Below are positions 43,024 to 50,823 of a stretch of DNA of 62,917 bases, in pieces. Source of the DNA: CAZEWZ01 sp964516765 (GTDB lineage Bacteria; Bacteroidota; Bacteroidia; Flavobacteriales; UBA7430). How positions within the stretch are numbered: position 1 is the first letter of the stretch; every line of letters begins with the position of its first letter. The stretch lies in NCBI GenBank assembly GCA_964516765.1, contig CAZEWZ010000008.1, positions 1-62,917 on the forward strand. The letters are read 5' to 3'. A program made the translations under genes and the position numbers. The notes below the pieces were generated by a model. It did not search any database. It was not told the origin of the DNA and was given only the letters and a program-made list of their open reading frames with translations.

Positions 43024-44778
43024 ATGACTATACCATCAAATTCACCTGACTTCTTTAAAACACAAGTATTAGGACATCCCGCGGGATTATTTGTTCTATT
43101 TTTTACAGAAATGTGGGAACGATTTTCTTTCTATGGAATGAGAGTTTTATTGATCAATTTCTTAACCTATGCAGCGGTAGGAGCAAATCCGGGTTGGGAA
43201 TGGACAGTTGAAAATGCTGGTGCTTTATTTGGTACCTACGCGATGTTGCTATACCTCGCACCCATTGCTGGGGGAATAATTGCAGATAAGATCACAGGCT
43301 ACCGATGGGCTGTAGTAATTGGAGCTATTATAATGACCTTAGGACATGCTGCTATGGCAGTAGAAACAGAACTGATGTTATATCTAGGCTTGGCACTTTT
43401 GGTGGTTGGAACCGGTTTTTTCAAACCTAACATGACCTCTATTATATCTGAGATGTACAAAGATTTACCAGAAAGAAAAGACGGCGCGTACACAATCTTC
43501 TATATGGGTGTCAATGCAGGAGCATTTTTTGGAATGATGCTTTGTGGATATTTAGCTGAAAAAATTGGTTGGTCTTATGGCTTTGGTCTAGCGGGTATTT
43601 TTATGTTATTTGGGACCCTCCAATTTTGGTTGGCCAAACCTTTGTTCGGTGATATTGGAGAAATTCCTAGCAAAATATATAGCACAACACTATCAGAAAA
43701 AAACCTTTCAGAGAAAGAAGAAAAACAAAATCCATTTACTAAAGTGGATCAAATTTTAATTGTTATCTCTTCATTAACAGGATTGACCTACGCTATTAAC
43801 GATCCGATGTCTAAAATTGCTAGCATCGACTTGTTTCCCTTTGAAATAGGTACACTTTCTGGCCAATATGCAGTTGTCTTGTTTGGATTAATTTGCTTTT
43901 TATATTTGATTATTAGTCGCATATCGCGATATACAAAAATCGTTAGAGACCGAATGATTGCGGTTATAATATTTGCATTCTTTACTGTTTTCTTCTGGAT
44001 GAGCTTTGAGCAGGGAGCTACATCTTTGGTCTTATTTGCTAGAGATTTTGTTGACCGATCCTTAGTTGGAGATGGGCAAATGATTTTTAATATCGTAAAT
44101 ACTCTCCTCACTATTGTGCCTTTGGCCATCATTACCTGGGTTTTGGTTCTCTTGGGAAAGGAAACTTTTAAAACCATTCCCGGATCGAACTATATACTAG
44201 GAATTTGTTTTATTGGTATTTGGTGGATTGCTCTGTGGATGCTAGCTCGTGAATTTTCAGCGACAGAATCAGAAATTACAGTCTCTTGGTTTAGCATCTT
44301 AAACTCTTTCTTTATCATTGCATTTGCTTCTGTATTTTCAAAATGGTGGGACAGTAAATATAATCCGTCTGCCGCAATTAAATATGGACTTGGCCTAGTT
44401 ATTATGGCTGCAGGATTTGGTTTCCTTGCCTATGGAGCTTCAGGAATTGAAGCTGGAGTTAAAGTAAGTATGATCTGGCTCATATTAGCCTATTTATTTC
44501 ATACGCTTGGAGAATTATGTCTTTCTCCTGTAGGTTTGTCTTATGTTTCTAAACTTGTCCCTGCCCGAATGATTGCCTTTATGTTTGGTATGTGGTATTT
44601 AGCTATTGCAATTGGAAATAAACTGGCCGCAGTTTTTGGGGGGCAAATTGAAAATATTACTAATGAATATAGTTTATCAAGTTTCTTTTTGATATTCACC
44701 TTTGTCCCTGCCTTGGCAGGGATATTAATAATGACTTTAAATCCTTTACTAAAAAAATTAATGCACGGAGTGAAATAA
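43024..44778 (+). CDS. POT-family proton-coupled oligopeptide transporter (long form)
   Basis: The 584-aa protein shares the POT signature with its neighbour (HPAGLFVLFFTEMWERFSFYGMRVLL, GGIIADKITGYRWAVVIG, FYMGVNAGAFFGMMLCGY), but has a longer central region (about 195-260) and additional hydrophobic segments, for about 14 in all, as in many prokaryotic POTs. It should import small peptides; the differing length suggests a different substrate range from the 443-aa paralogue. It has no clear promoter box between the terminator and its ATG, only 12 bp apart, so some readthrough or a promoter inside the upstream gene is likely. Confidence 0.94.
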   Translation: MTIPSNSPDFFKTQVLGHPAGLFVLFFTEMWERFSFYGMRVLLINFLTYAAVGANPGWEWTVENAGALFGTYAMLLYLAPIAGGIIADKITGYRWAVVIGAIIMTLGHAAMAVETELMLYLGLALLVVGTGFFKPNMTSIISEMYKDLPERKDGAYTIFYMGVNAGAFFGMMLCGYLAEKIGWSYGFGLAGIFMLFGTLQFWLAKPLFGDIGEIPSKIYSTTLSEKNLSEKEEKQNPFTKVDQILIVISSLTGLTYAINDPMSKIASIDLFPFEIGTLSGQYAVVLFGLICFLYLIISRISRYTKIVRDRMIAVIIFAFFTVFFWMSFEQGATSLVLFARDFVDRSLVGDGQMIFNIVNTLLTIVPLAIITWVLVLLGKETFKTIPGSNYILGICFIGIWWIALWMLAREFSATESEITVSWFSILNSFFIIAFASVFSKWWDSKYNPSAAIKYGLGLVIMAAGFGFLAYGASGIEAGVKVSMIWLILAYLFHTLGELCLSPVGLSYVSKLVPARMIAFMFGMWYLAIAIGNKLAAVFGGQIENITNEYSLSSFFLIFTFVPALAGILIMTLNPLLKKLMHGVK

Positions 44779-44859
44779 GCATAAATAAACTTTTAAAAAC
44801 GGTTTAAATATATTAGAATAATAATTGTAGTATTGAAAATCATAAAAATTAAAACTGAA

Positions 44860-45399
44860 ATGAAAAATTTGCTATTTGTCCTTTTAATGTTTAACGTTTC
44901 CATAATGCTTGCCCAAGTCAACCAAATTCAGTGGAAAAGCATGGAAGAAGTTGCTGAATTACAAAAAAAAGAACCTAGAAAGGTATTGATGGATGTTTAT
45001 ACCACTTGGTGTGGACCATGTAAAATGATGATGAGAAACACATTTACCAATAAAAATGTGATTGAATATGTCAATAGTCACTTTTATGCTATAAAATTCG
45101 ATGCCGAGGGCGGGAAAGATGTATCATTTAAAGGAACAATTTACACCAATCCCAATTATGTGGCTGGAACAGGAAGAAAAGAACAACACCAATTTGCACA
45201 AGCGCTAGGAGTTAACTCCTACCCCACTATAATATATATGGATGAAGATATGGATGTGATAGCGCCTATTAAGGGCTATCAATCTCCAAACCAAATCGAA
45301 TTGTATCTAAAATTATTTGCTGAAAACATATACCTAGAAGTTGAATCTCAAGAAGATTTTAAGGAATTTCAAGCCAATTTCAAGTCGGAATTCAAATAG
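44860..45399 (+). CDS. Exported thioredoxin-fold protein
   Basis: The product of about 179 aa has a signal peptide (MKNLLFVLLMFNVSIMLAQ) and a thioredoxin-like domain with the active-site pair TTWCGPCKMM, then a cis-Pro segment NSYPTIIYMD. I chose the ATG at 44860; an upstream TTG at 44833 gives a non-signal N-terminus. It should act as a periplasmic thiol-disulfide enzyme. The insertion between the CGPC helix and the cis-Pro (about 50-100) is longer than in plain thioredoxin. The last 8 bp overlap the convergent gene. Confidence 0.88.
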   Translation: MKNLLFVLLMFNVSIMLAQVNQIQWKSMEEVAELQKKEPRKVLMDVYTTWCGPCKMMMRNTFTNKNVIEYVNSHFYAIKFDAEGGKDVSFKGTIYTNPNYVAGTGRKEQHQFAQALGVNSYPTIIYMDEDMDVIAPIKGYQSPNQIELYLKLFAENIYLEVESQEDFKEFQANFKSEFK

Positions 45400-45760
45400 T
45401 TAAAGAGATTTCCAATAAACCTTGGTAATTGACAATAGACTCCTTCCCCTTCTCCAGTTCAGACATCATTTCGTTGGAATCTGCAAGTCCTATTCCAGCA
45501 TACAACAAGCGTGCTTTATTATCTATGGCATGCTGTTTCATTTTATTCATCCACCTCTGGTCATAAGCAATTGGATCTCTAGGGAAAACAACTGTTCTCA
45601 CTAAAACAAAAAATAATTCTTTCTCGTTTTTTAGGCAAATGAACTGAGGAGACTGACCCAAGTCACTCTTCACTGCTAAAAACTCGTAGTCATTCTCCTG
45701 CAAATGTTTTCCAACCACATTCATCCCCATTTGATGCATCTCTTGTAGACTTAACTTCAT
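45392..45760 (-). CDS. Conserved small protein of unknown function
   Basis: The 122-aa cytoplasmic protein begins MKLSLQEMHQMGMNVVGKHLQ and has a pattern of alternating strands (QFICLKNEKELFFVLVRTVVFPRDP) and helices. From memory, related Bacteroidota proteins are sometimes named as NADH-quinone reductase subunit F, probably by error, since no flavin, FeS or NAD motif is present. I chose the ATG at 45760; the longer frame runs into tRNA-His. It overlaps the thioredoxin 3' end by 8 bp. Function unknown. Confidence 0.75.
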   Translation of the reverse strand: MKLSLQEMHQMGMNVVGKHLQENDYEFLAVKSDLGQSPQFICLKNEKELFFVLVRTVVFPRDPIAYDQRWMNKMKQHAIDNKARLLYAGIGLADSNEMMSELEKGKESIVNYQGLLEISLTI

Positions 45761-45782
45761 AGAATGTAAAGATAGACAAAAC

Positions 45783-45816
45783 AAAAAAAGCTCCTTGAAT
45801 GAATTCAAGGAGCTTT
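45783..45816 (-). terminator. Terminator after tRNA-His
   Basis: AAAGCTCCTTGAAT (45787-45800) pairs with ATTCAAGGAGCTTT (45803-45816), a 14-bp stem. In the reverse direction it is followed by a T run. Confidence 0.85.
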
Positions 45817-45825
45817 GACGTTTAG

Positions 45826-45900
45826 GGTGGATGATGGGATTCGAACCCACGACCCCCGGCACCACAAACCAGTGCTCTAACCAACTGAGCTACAACCACC
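45826..45900 (-). tRNA. tRNA-His (anticodon GTG)
   Basis: Reading from 45900 down, the cloverleaf has the extra 5' G (G-1) opposite C73, as expected for tRNA-His, the anticodon stem CTGGT/GCCGG-type arm with loop TTGTGGT (anticodon GTG), and the T-arm GTGGG-TTCGAAT-CCCAT. The acceptor stem has one T-T mismatch at position 5:68. A terminator lies just downstream. Confidence 0.94.
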
Positions 45901-46033
45901 ATTTTAACGAGAGCAAATATAAAATTATATTTTCTATTCTAGACAAATTGAAACAAAAAAACATGTAGGCTGTTGAATAATAATTAACGAAATAATACAA
46001 TACTTAGTAGTTGGGAATCGCCCTAGTTATAAG

Positions 46034-46065
46034 CTTGTGTATGGGACATTATTAAGCTAACTTTG
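46034..46065 (+). promoter_or_regulatory. Promoter of the copper ATPase gene
   Basis: CTTG (46034-46037), 20 bases, then TAACTTTG (46058-46065) form a good Bacteroidota promoter, leaving about 50 bases of leader before the ATG at 46121. Confidence 0.6.
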
Positions 46066-46120
46066 AAAGTATCTCAAATACTTAATAACTGATTAGTCTC
46101 TGTTCATAACTACTTCAAAA

Positions 46121-48226
46121 ATGTCAAAATTATATACTTACCATGTAGAGGGAATTAATTGCATCAACTGTTCAATTGGAATCAAAGAACAGTTGAAAAA
46201 AAAGAATATTTCTAAAATTCATGTAGATATCCCGAAAAATACGGTCAGTGTTCAAACCGATCAGTTCTCTGCATCGCAAGTGGGTAGTTTTCTAAATGAA
46301 ATGGGGTACAAATCTCTGCACGTAACTAGTGATTTAAGGGTAGACAAAAAGCTAGAATATTTACTTTTGGTATCCATATTTTTATGTCTACCACTCTGGG
46401 CACATATGATTTTTCCAAAAATTAGCCTTTTACAAAGCCCATGGGTTCAGCTTGGGCTCTGTAGTCCAATATTATACATTGGCCTTTTCTATTTTGGTAG
46501 AACAGCCTGGTATTCAATCAGGAATAGAAAACCCAATATGAATGTATTAATTCTTTTAGGATCATTATCTGCCTATGTATATAGCCTCACTGACTGGATT
46601 TTTATTAGTCATATGTCAAATAATTCTCCGCATCTATTCTTTGAAACAACAGCCACTATTATTACTTTGGTTTTGTTAGGTAATCTACTAGAAAAAAATG
46701 CACTCAAAAAAACTAGTTCTTCACTTGAATCACTTGAGCAACTTCAAATAACAGTCGCAACAAAAGAAATAGACGGACAGTCCGTTAAGTGTCCTATTTC
46801 AGAGATAAATAAAAATGACATTCTTTTAGTAAATCAAGGAGATACAATTCCTATAGATTCTGAAATCATTTGGGGATCCTGCTTGCTAGACGAAAGCATG
46901 ATTTCTGGTGAGAGTATTCCGGTTGAAAAATCACTCAATGATCAAGTGATAGGCGGGACTATTCTCATAGAGGGATCAATTAAATGTCTGGTCAAAACTA
47001 ATCTGTCTGATACTGTTCTATCTCGAATCATTGATCATGTAAAACAGGCACAAGAAAACAAAGCTCCTATTCAAAAATTAGGGGATCGAATTAGTCATTA
47101 TTTTGTTCCCCTAGTAATTTGTCTGGCATTATTCACATTTATTGTCAATCTGAAACTTTTTGATATTGCCATAGAAAAATCTATAATGAGAGCTATTGCG
47201 GTGTTAGTTATATCTTGTCCCTGTGCAGTCGGCTTAGCAACTCCCACGGCCGTAATGGTGGGTGTGGGAAGAGCAGCCAAAAATGGTATTTTAATTAGAG
47301 GAGGTGATACTATTGAATCTTTTGCAAAGACAGAGAGTATATTTCTAGACAAAACTGGGACACTTACAAATGGTGAGTTTAAAATTGATTCCATAAAAAA
47401 ATGGAATAATACATTTCCAATAGAATCTATAATCTACGAATTAGAAAAACACTCCAGTCATCCTTTGGCCAAGTCAATCTTGAAAGAGATACAATCTAAA
47501 AAAAGCCAGATTGAACTTGAAGACATTCAGGAAATAAAAGGGAAAGGGATGACTGCTAAAGATTCTGAAAATAAAAGCTATAAACTTGGATCGGCAATTT
47601 TTACAGAAGTTCATGATTCAGAACTTAAAAAATTATACCAAATATTTTTAAAAATTAACGGAGAACTTATTGCTGCATTTGCACTTAAAGACAGTTTAAA
47701 AACTGAGGCAAAAGAAGCTATTGAATATTTTAATAAACAACAAATAGAAACTATTTTATTGAGTGGAGATAGCAAATATAGATGTGATGAAATTGCTCAA
47801 AATTTGAATTTTACATCTGTATTCTCTGAACAAGGGCCTGTTGAAAAAATTGAAAAAATTAAAATCAGAAGTTTAACCAATGTCATTAGTATGGTCGGAG
47901 ATGGAATCAATGATGCTCCAGCTTTAAGTAAGGCTGATGTGGGGATTTCTTTCGGATCTGCTTCTGAAATCGCGATTCAATCTGCGTCTATCCTACTGCT
48001 TCAGCCAGAACTCGGGCTCTTATTGAAGTCACATCAGATTTGTAAACATACTTTTCTCACAATCAAACAGAACTTATTTTGGGCTTTCTCTTACAATCTT
48101 GTTGCCATACCTATGGCAGCAATGGGTTTCTTGGATCCAATGTTTGCCGCTTTAGCTATGGCATTTTCTGATATTGTAGTTATTGGTAACTCCATTCGCT
48201 TGAACTTTAAAAACATTGAGAGTTAA
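46121..48226 (+). CDS. copA: Copper-exporting P1B-type ATPase
   Basis: The 701-aa protein has one N-terminal HMA domain with the metal pair CINC (Cys14, Cys17), transmembrane helices, the CPC ion site (366-368, SCPCAVGLATPTAVMVG), phosphorylation site DKTGTLT (Asp410), the HP motif (SSHPLAKS) and GDGINDAPAL. CPC with a single CxxC HMA domain indicates Cu(I) or Ag(I) export across the inner membrane. It has its own promoter and no copper chaperone or regulator next to it. The last helices (YNLVAIPMAAMG; MAFSDIVVIGNSIRL) match the Cu(I) group. Confidence 0.94.
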   Translation: MSKLYTYHVEGINCINCSIGIKEQLKKKNISKIHVDIPKNTVSVQTDQFSASQVGSFLNEMGYKSLHVTSDLRVDKKLEYLLLVSIFLCLPLWAHMIFPKISLLQSPWVQLGLCSPILYIGLFYFGRTAWYSIRNRKPNMNVLILLGSLSAYVYSLTDWIFISHMSNNSPHLFFETTATIITLVLLGNLLEKNALKKTSSSLESLEQLQITVATKEIDGQSVKCPISEINKNDILLVNQGDTIPIDSEIIWGSCLLDESMISGESIPVEKSLNDQVIGGTILIEGSIKCLVKTNLSDTVLSRIIDHVKQAQENKAPIQKLGDRISHYFVPLVICLALFTFIVNLKLFDIAIEKSIMRAIAVLVISCPCAVGLATPTAVMVGVGRAAKNGILIRGGDTIESFAKTESIFLDKTGTLTNGEFKIDSIKKWNNTFPIESIIYELEKHSSHPLAKSILKEIQSKKSQIELEDIQEIKGKGMTAKDSENKSYKLGSAIFTEVHDSELKKLYQIFLKINGELIAAFALKDSLKTEAKEAIEYFNKQQIETILLSGDSKYRCDEIAQNLNFTSVFSEQGPVEKIEKIKIRSLTNVISMVGDGINDAPALSKADVGISFGSASEIAIQSASILLLQPELGLLLKSHQICKHTFLTIKQNLFWAFSYNLVAIPMAAMGFLDPMFAALAMAFSDIVVIGNSIRLNFKNIES

Positions 48227-48306
48227 TATTTATAATTAAAAAATTACTTTTATGTAATTCAATTTTATATTAATTACAAATAATCTCTGAAACAAATAAC
48301 TCAAAA

Positions 48307-49437
48307 TTGAACAAGAAATTACACGTATTATTTCTGTGTGGATGGTATCCTTCCAAAGTTTTTCCAACAAATGGTGACTTTATTAAAAGGCATGCACAAG
48401 CAATATCTATGTGCCATAAAGTTTCTGTACTTCATATTGTCTCAAGAGAAGAAAATAAAGATGAAATATCAATTGAAATTGAAATAAAAAACAACATAAA
48501 CACCTATATAGCCTATGTGAAACCTAGTAAAAATATCTTTATAAAAACATCAAGATTCATTCAAGCTTTTTATAAGATTATGATTTCTATTGGAATTATT
48601 GACTTGGTTCATTTAAATTCAATATTTCCATTTGGACTATTTGCACTTTATATGAAGTGGCTGAAAAAAACACCTTTTCTGATATCAGAGCATTGGTCAG
48701 GTTATAAGGAAGATCAAATAAATAAAATCTCATTTTTTGAGAAAACAATTTCAAAATTTATAGCACGCCATGCATCGTTTGTATGCCCGGTAAGTGAAAA
48801 TCTGAAAAACTCTATGCTAAAATTCGGGTTAAAAGGAAATTATAGACCAATTCCAAATGTAGTTGATACAGATCTGTTTAGGCCAGGGATTAAAAAATTA
48901 AAAGAATTCACTATTGTTCATATCTCTTCATTAAAAGATAATCCAAAAAATATATCTGGAATGCTTTCGGTTGCTAAAAAGCTTGAAAATGCGATTGGGA
49001 ATTTTACATGGAAATTTATTGGAGGAAAATCAGACCATTTTGAGTCATTAATCAAAAAACTAAACTTCAAAAAAGCCCATATCGAATTCATTCCTCATAT
49101 TTCACAGAAAAAATTAGTATCTCATCTTCAATCAGCTAGCTTATTTGTCCTTTTTAGTCATTATGAAAATTTACCCTGCGTAATATTAGAATCTTTTGCA
49201 TGTGGAACTCCAGTAATATCTACAAATGTCGGTGGAATATCAGAATACTTTCCCGAAAAATTTGGGCATTTGATTCCAAAACAAAACGAAATACAATTAC
49301 TAGAAAAAATTTTGGAAGAACATATTAGTCCCAATACATGTTGCGATGAGATGAGTTTATACGCACATGAACAGTTTAGCAGAAAAACTATTTCTCATGC
49401 TTTTTCAGAATTATATGAGCAAACTATTCGCTCATAA
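48307..49437 (+). CDS. GT4-type glycosyltransferase, TTG start
   Basis: The 376-aa protein has the two-domain GT-B pattern: an N-terminal FLCGWYPSKVFPTNGDFIKRHAQAI (acceptor side) and a C-terminal donor site ending LFVLFSHYENLPCVILESFACGTPVISTNVGGISEYF with the E-x7-E motif. It transfers a sugar to a glycan or lipid. The frame has no ATG near its start: a stop at 48271 leaves only the TTG at 48307 as a plausible initiator. It is convergent with a flippase gene (6-bp overlap), suggesting surface glycan work. Confidence 0.88.
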   Translation: MNKKLHVLFLCGWYPSKVFPTNGDFIKRHAQAISMCHKVSVLHIVSREENKDEISIEIEIKNNINTYIAYVKPSKNIFIKTSRFIQAFYKIMISIGIIDLVHLNSIFPFGLFALYMKWLKKTPFLISEHWSGYKEDQINKISFFEKTISKFIARHASFVCPVSENLKNSMLKFGLKGNYRPIPNVVDTDLFRPGIKKLKEFTIVHISSLKDNPKNISGMLSVAKKLENAIGNFTWKFIGGKSDHFESLIKKLNFKKAHIEFIPHISQKKLVSHLQSASLFVLFSHYENLPCVILESFACGTPVISTNVGGISEYFPEKFGHLIPKQNEIQLLEKILEEHISPNTCCDEMSLYAHEQFSRKTISHAFSELYEQTIRS

Positions 49438-50667
49438 ATCAGTAAATTTTTTAATATAGTAGAGATACAATAAAAAAGATATCAAGCCTGAAAGCCAAAA
49501 CAACAGGCTAGTAACAATCGCTGCTCCCTTAATTCCCCAAATAGTAATAGCAAAGTAATTAAGAAAACCATTGAGCAAGAGCATCACAAATGAAACTACA
49601 GCATTCCATTTTGATTTGCCGACGGCTGCAAGTATATTACCAAAAGGAATTCTTAGTATAAAAGCTCCCATCATTCCAAAAACTAATATTTTAAAAGAAG
49701 GAATTGCATCTAAATAAGATTTACCAAAGAATAGTTCGATGATAAATTCAGATGAAAGAAATAAAATACAACACAATATAATTCCAATTATTGAAAATAT
49801 TCTTATATATCCATTTGTAAAGGTTTGTAAAAATATTTTGTTACTGTAGTTTTTGGACAAATCAGTATAATGTGTACTGATATAAGAATTAGGAATAAAA
49901 AATAATGCGATAGGAATAATACTAGCAGTCTTATACAATGCAACCTGCTGGGAATCTTGAAGAATTCTACCAATCAAGAATATATCTAATGAATACATTA
50001 ATTGAGAAGCTATAGCTCCAATACCAACCCATAATCCATAAGAAATATAATTATCTGGAATTTGCACTAAACTAGTAGTGCTAGTATTTAAATAGAATAA
50101 TCCTATGAGTATGGGTACAGAAACTAGAACTAATAAGTATGCTAAAGCCCCGAATAAATATGCCATAAGACCACCAAAAATAAAAACTATCAATGCATAA
50201 ATGGCTTCAATGCTTGCATATGTTTTATTATTATTTTCGACTCTAAAACGATTTTTGACCAGGTCAATCATAAAAAAGCCAAATAAATAAAAACCTAAAA
50301 CATAAAAGTATTTTTCCGAGTATGGCCAACTAGAGCATAACCAAGGAATACAGAAGTAAAGAAGGATAAAAACACCTAAACTTAAAATCAGACCTCTGTA
50401 TAGACTTATAAAAAATAACGAATTTCTGTACTCAATTTCTTTAGACAAAGATGCAAAACGCAGAAAAGAATGCTGCATCCCTCCCCCAGAAAAAGGAATA
50501 AAAAAAGCGAGAGATGAAAGTGCATAAGATAATACGCCAAAATCTTGAGGACTTAATACTCGAATCAGAATAATCGAAGTAAAAAAACTACATAATTTAG
50601 ATATTAGAGAGGACCCAAATACATAAAAGCCTTTTTTGTCTATGAAATTGTTTATAATCTTGAGCAA
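49432..50667 (-). CDS. Polysaccharide/oligosaccharide flippase (Wzx-like, MATE/MVF superfamily)
   Basis: The 411-aa protein has about 12 hydrophobic segments and the opening pattern KGFYVFGSSLISKLCSFFTSIILIRVLSPQDFGVLSYALS of RfbX/Wzx flippases. It should flip a lipid-linked glycan across the inner membrane. Together with the convergent glycosyltransferase it forms a two-gene glycan pair, without the rest of a biosynthesis locus. The sequence is rich in Phe and Ile codons and more AT-rich than its neighbours. Confidence 0.88.
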   Translation of the reverse strand: MLKIINNFIDKKGFYVFGSSLISKLCSFFTSIILIRVLSPQDFGVLSYALSSLAFFIPFSGGGMQHSFLRFASLSKEIEYRNSLFFISLYRGLILSLGVFILLYFCIPWLCSSWPYSEKYFYVLGFYLFGFFMIDLVKNRFRVENNNKTYASIEAIYALIVFIFGGLMAYLFGALAYLLVLVSVPILIGLFYLNTSTTSLVQIPDNYISYGLWVGIGAIASQLMYSLDIFLIGRILQDSQQVALYKTASIIPIALFFIPNSYISTHYTDLSKNYSNKIFLQTFTNGYIRIFSIIGIILCCILFLSSEFIIELFFGKSYLDAIPSFKILVFGMMGAFILRIPFGNILAAVGKSKWNAVVSFVMLLLNGFLNYFAITIWGIKGAAIVTSLLFWLSGLISFLLYLYYIKKFTDL

Positions 50668-50743
50668 TGAGATTGTCTGTTTAAATTAGGATGTAAATTA
50701 AGAAAACTTAATCCTTTCAAGCAAATGATAGTAAATGGTTTAG

Positions 50744-50775
50744 TTTCACAATTAGACAAAAAAAAGCTATATTTG
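50744..50775 (+). promoter_or_regulatory. Promoter of the 691-aa T9SS protein gene
   Basis: TTTC (50744-50747), 20 bases, then TATATTTG (50768-50775) match the Bacteroidota promoter. The ATG at 50824 follows after about 48 bases. Confidence 0.6.
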
Positions 50776-50823
50776 GCTCAATACTGTAGAATATTAAAAA
50801 ATAACCCTTTAACACTCTTTTTC

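Noticed and set aside
45761..45865. Extension of the small conserved protein over the tRNA-His terminator and 3' end
   Set aside because: It would translate through a tRNA and its terminator; the ATG at 45760 is a natural start.
46121..48226. Copper ATPase as part of the MntR/ZIP module
   Set aside because: It is 24 kb away, has its own promoter without the palindrome and carries the Cu(I) CPC signature.
48307..50667. Capsule or O-antigen locus
   Set aside because: Only one glycosyltransferase and one flippase are present; no polymerase, export or sugar-nucleotide genes adjoin.
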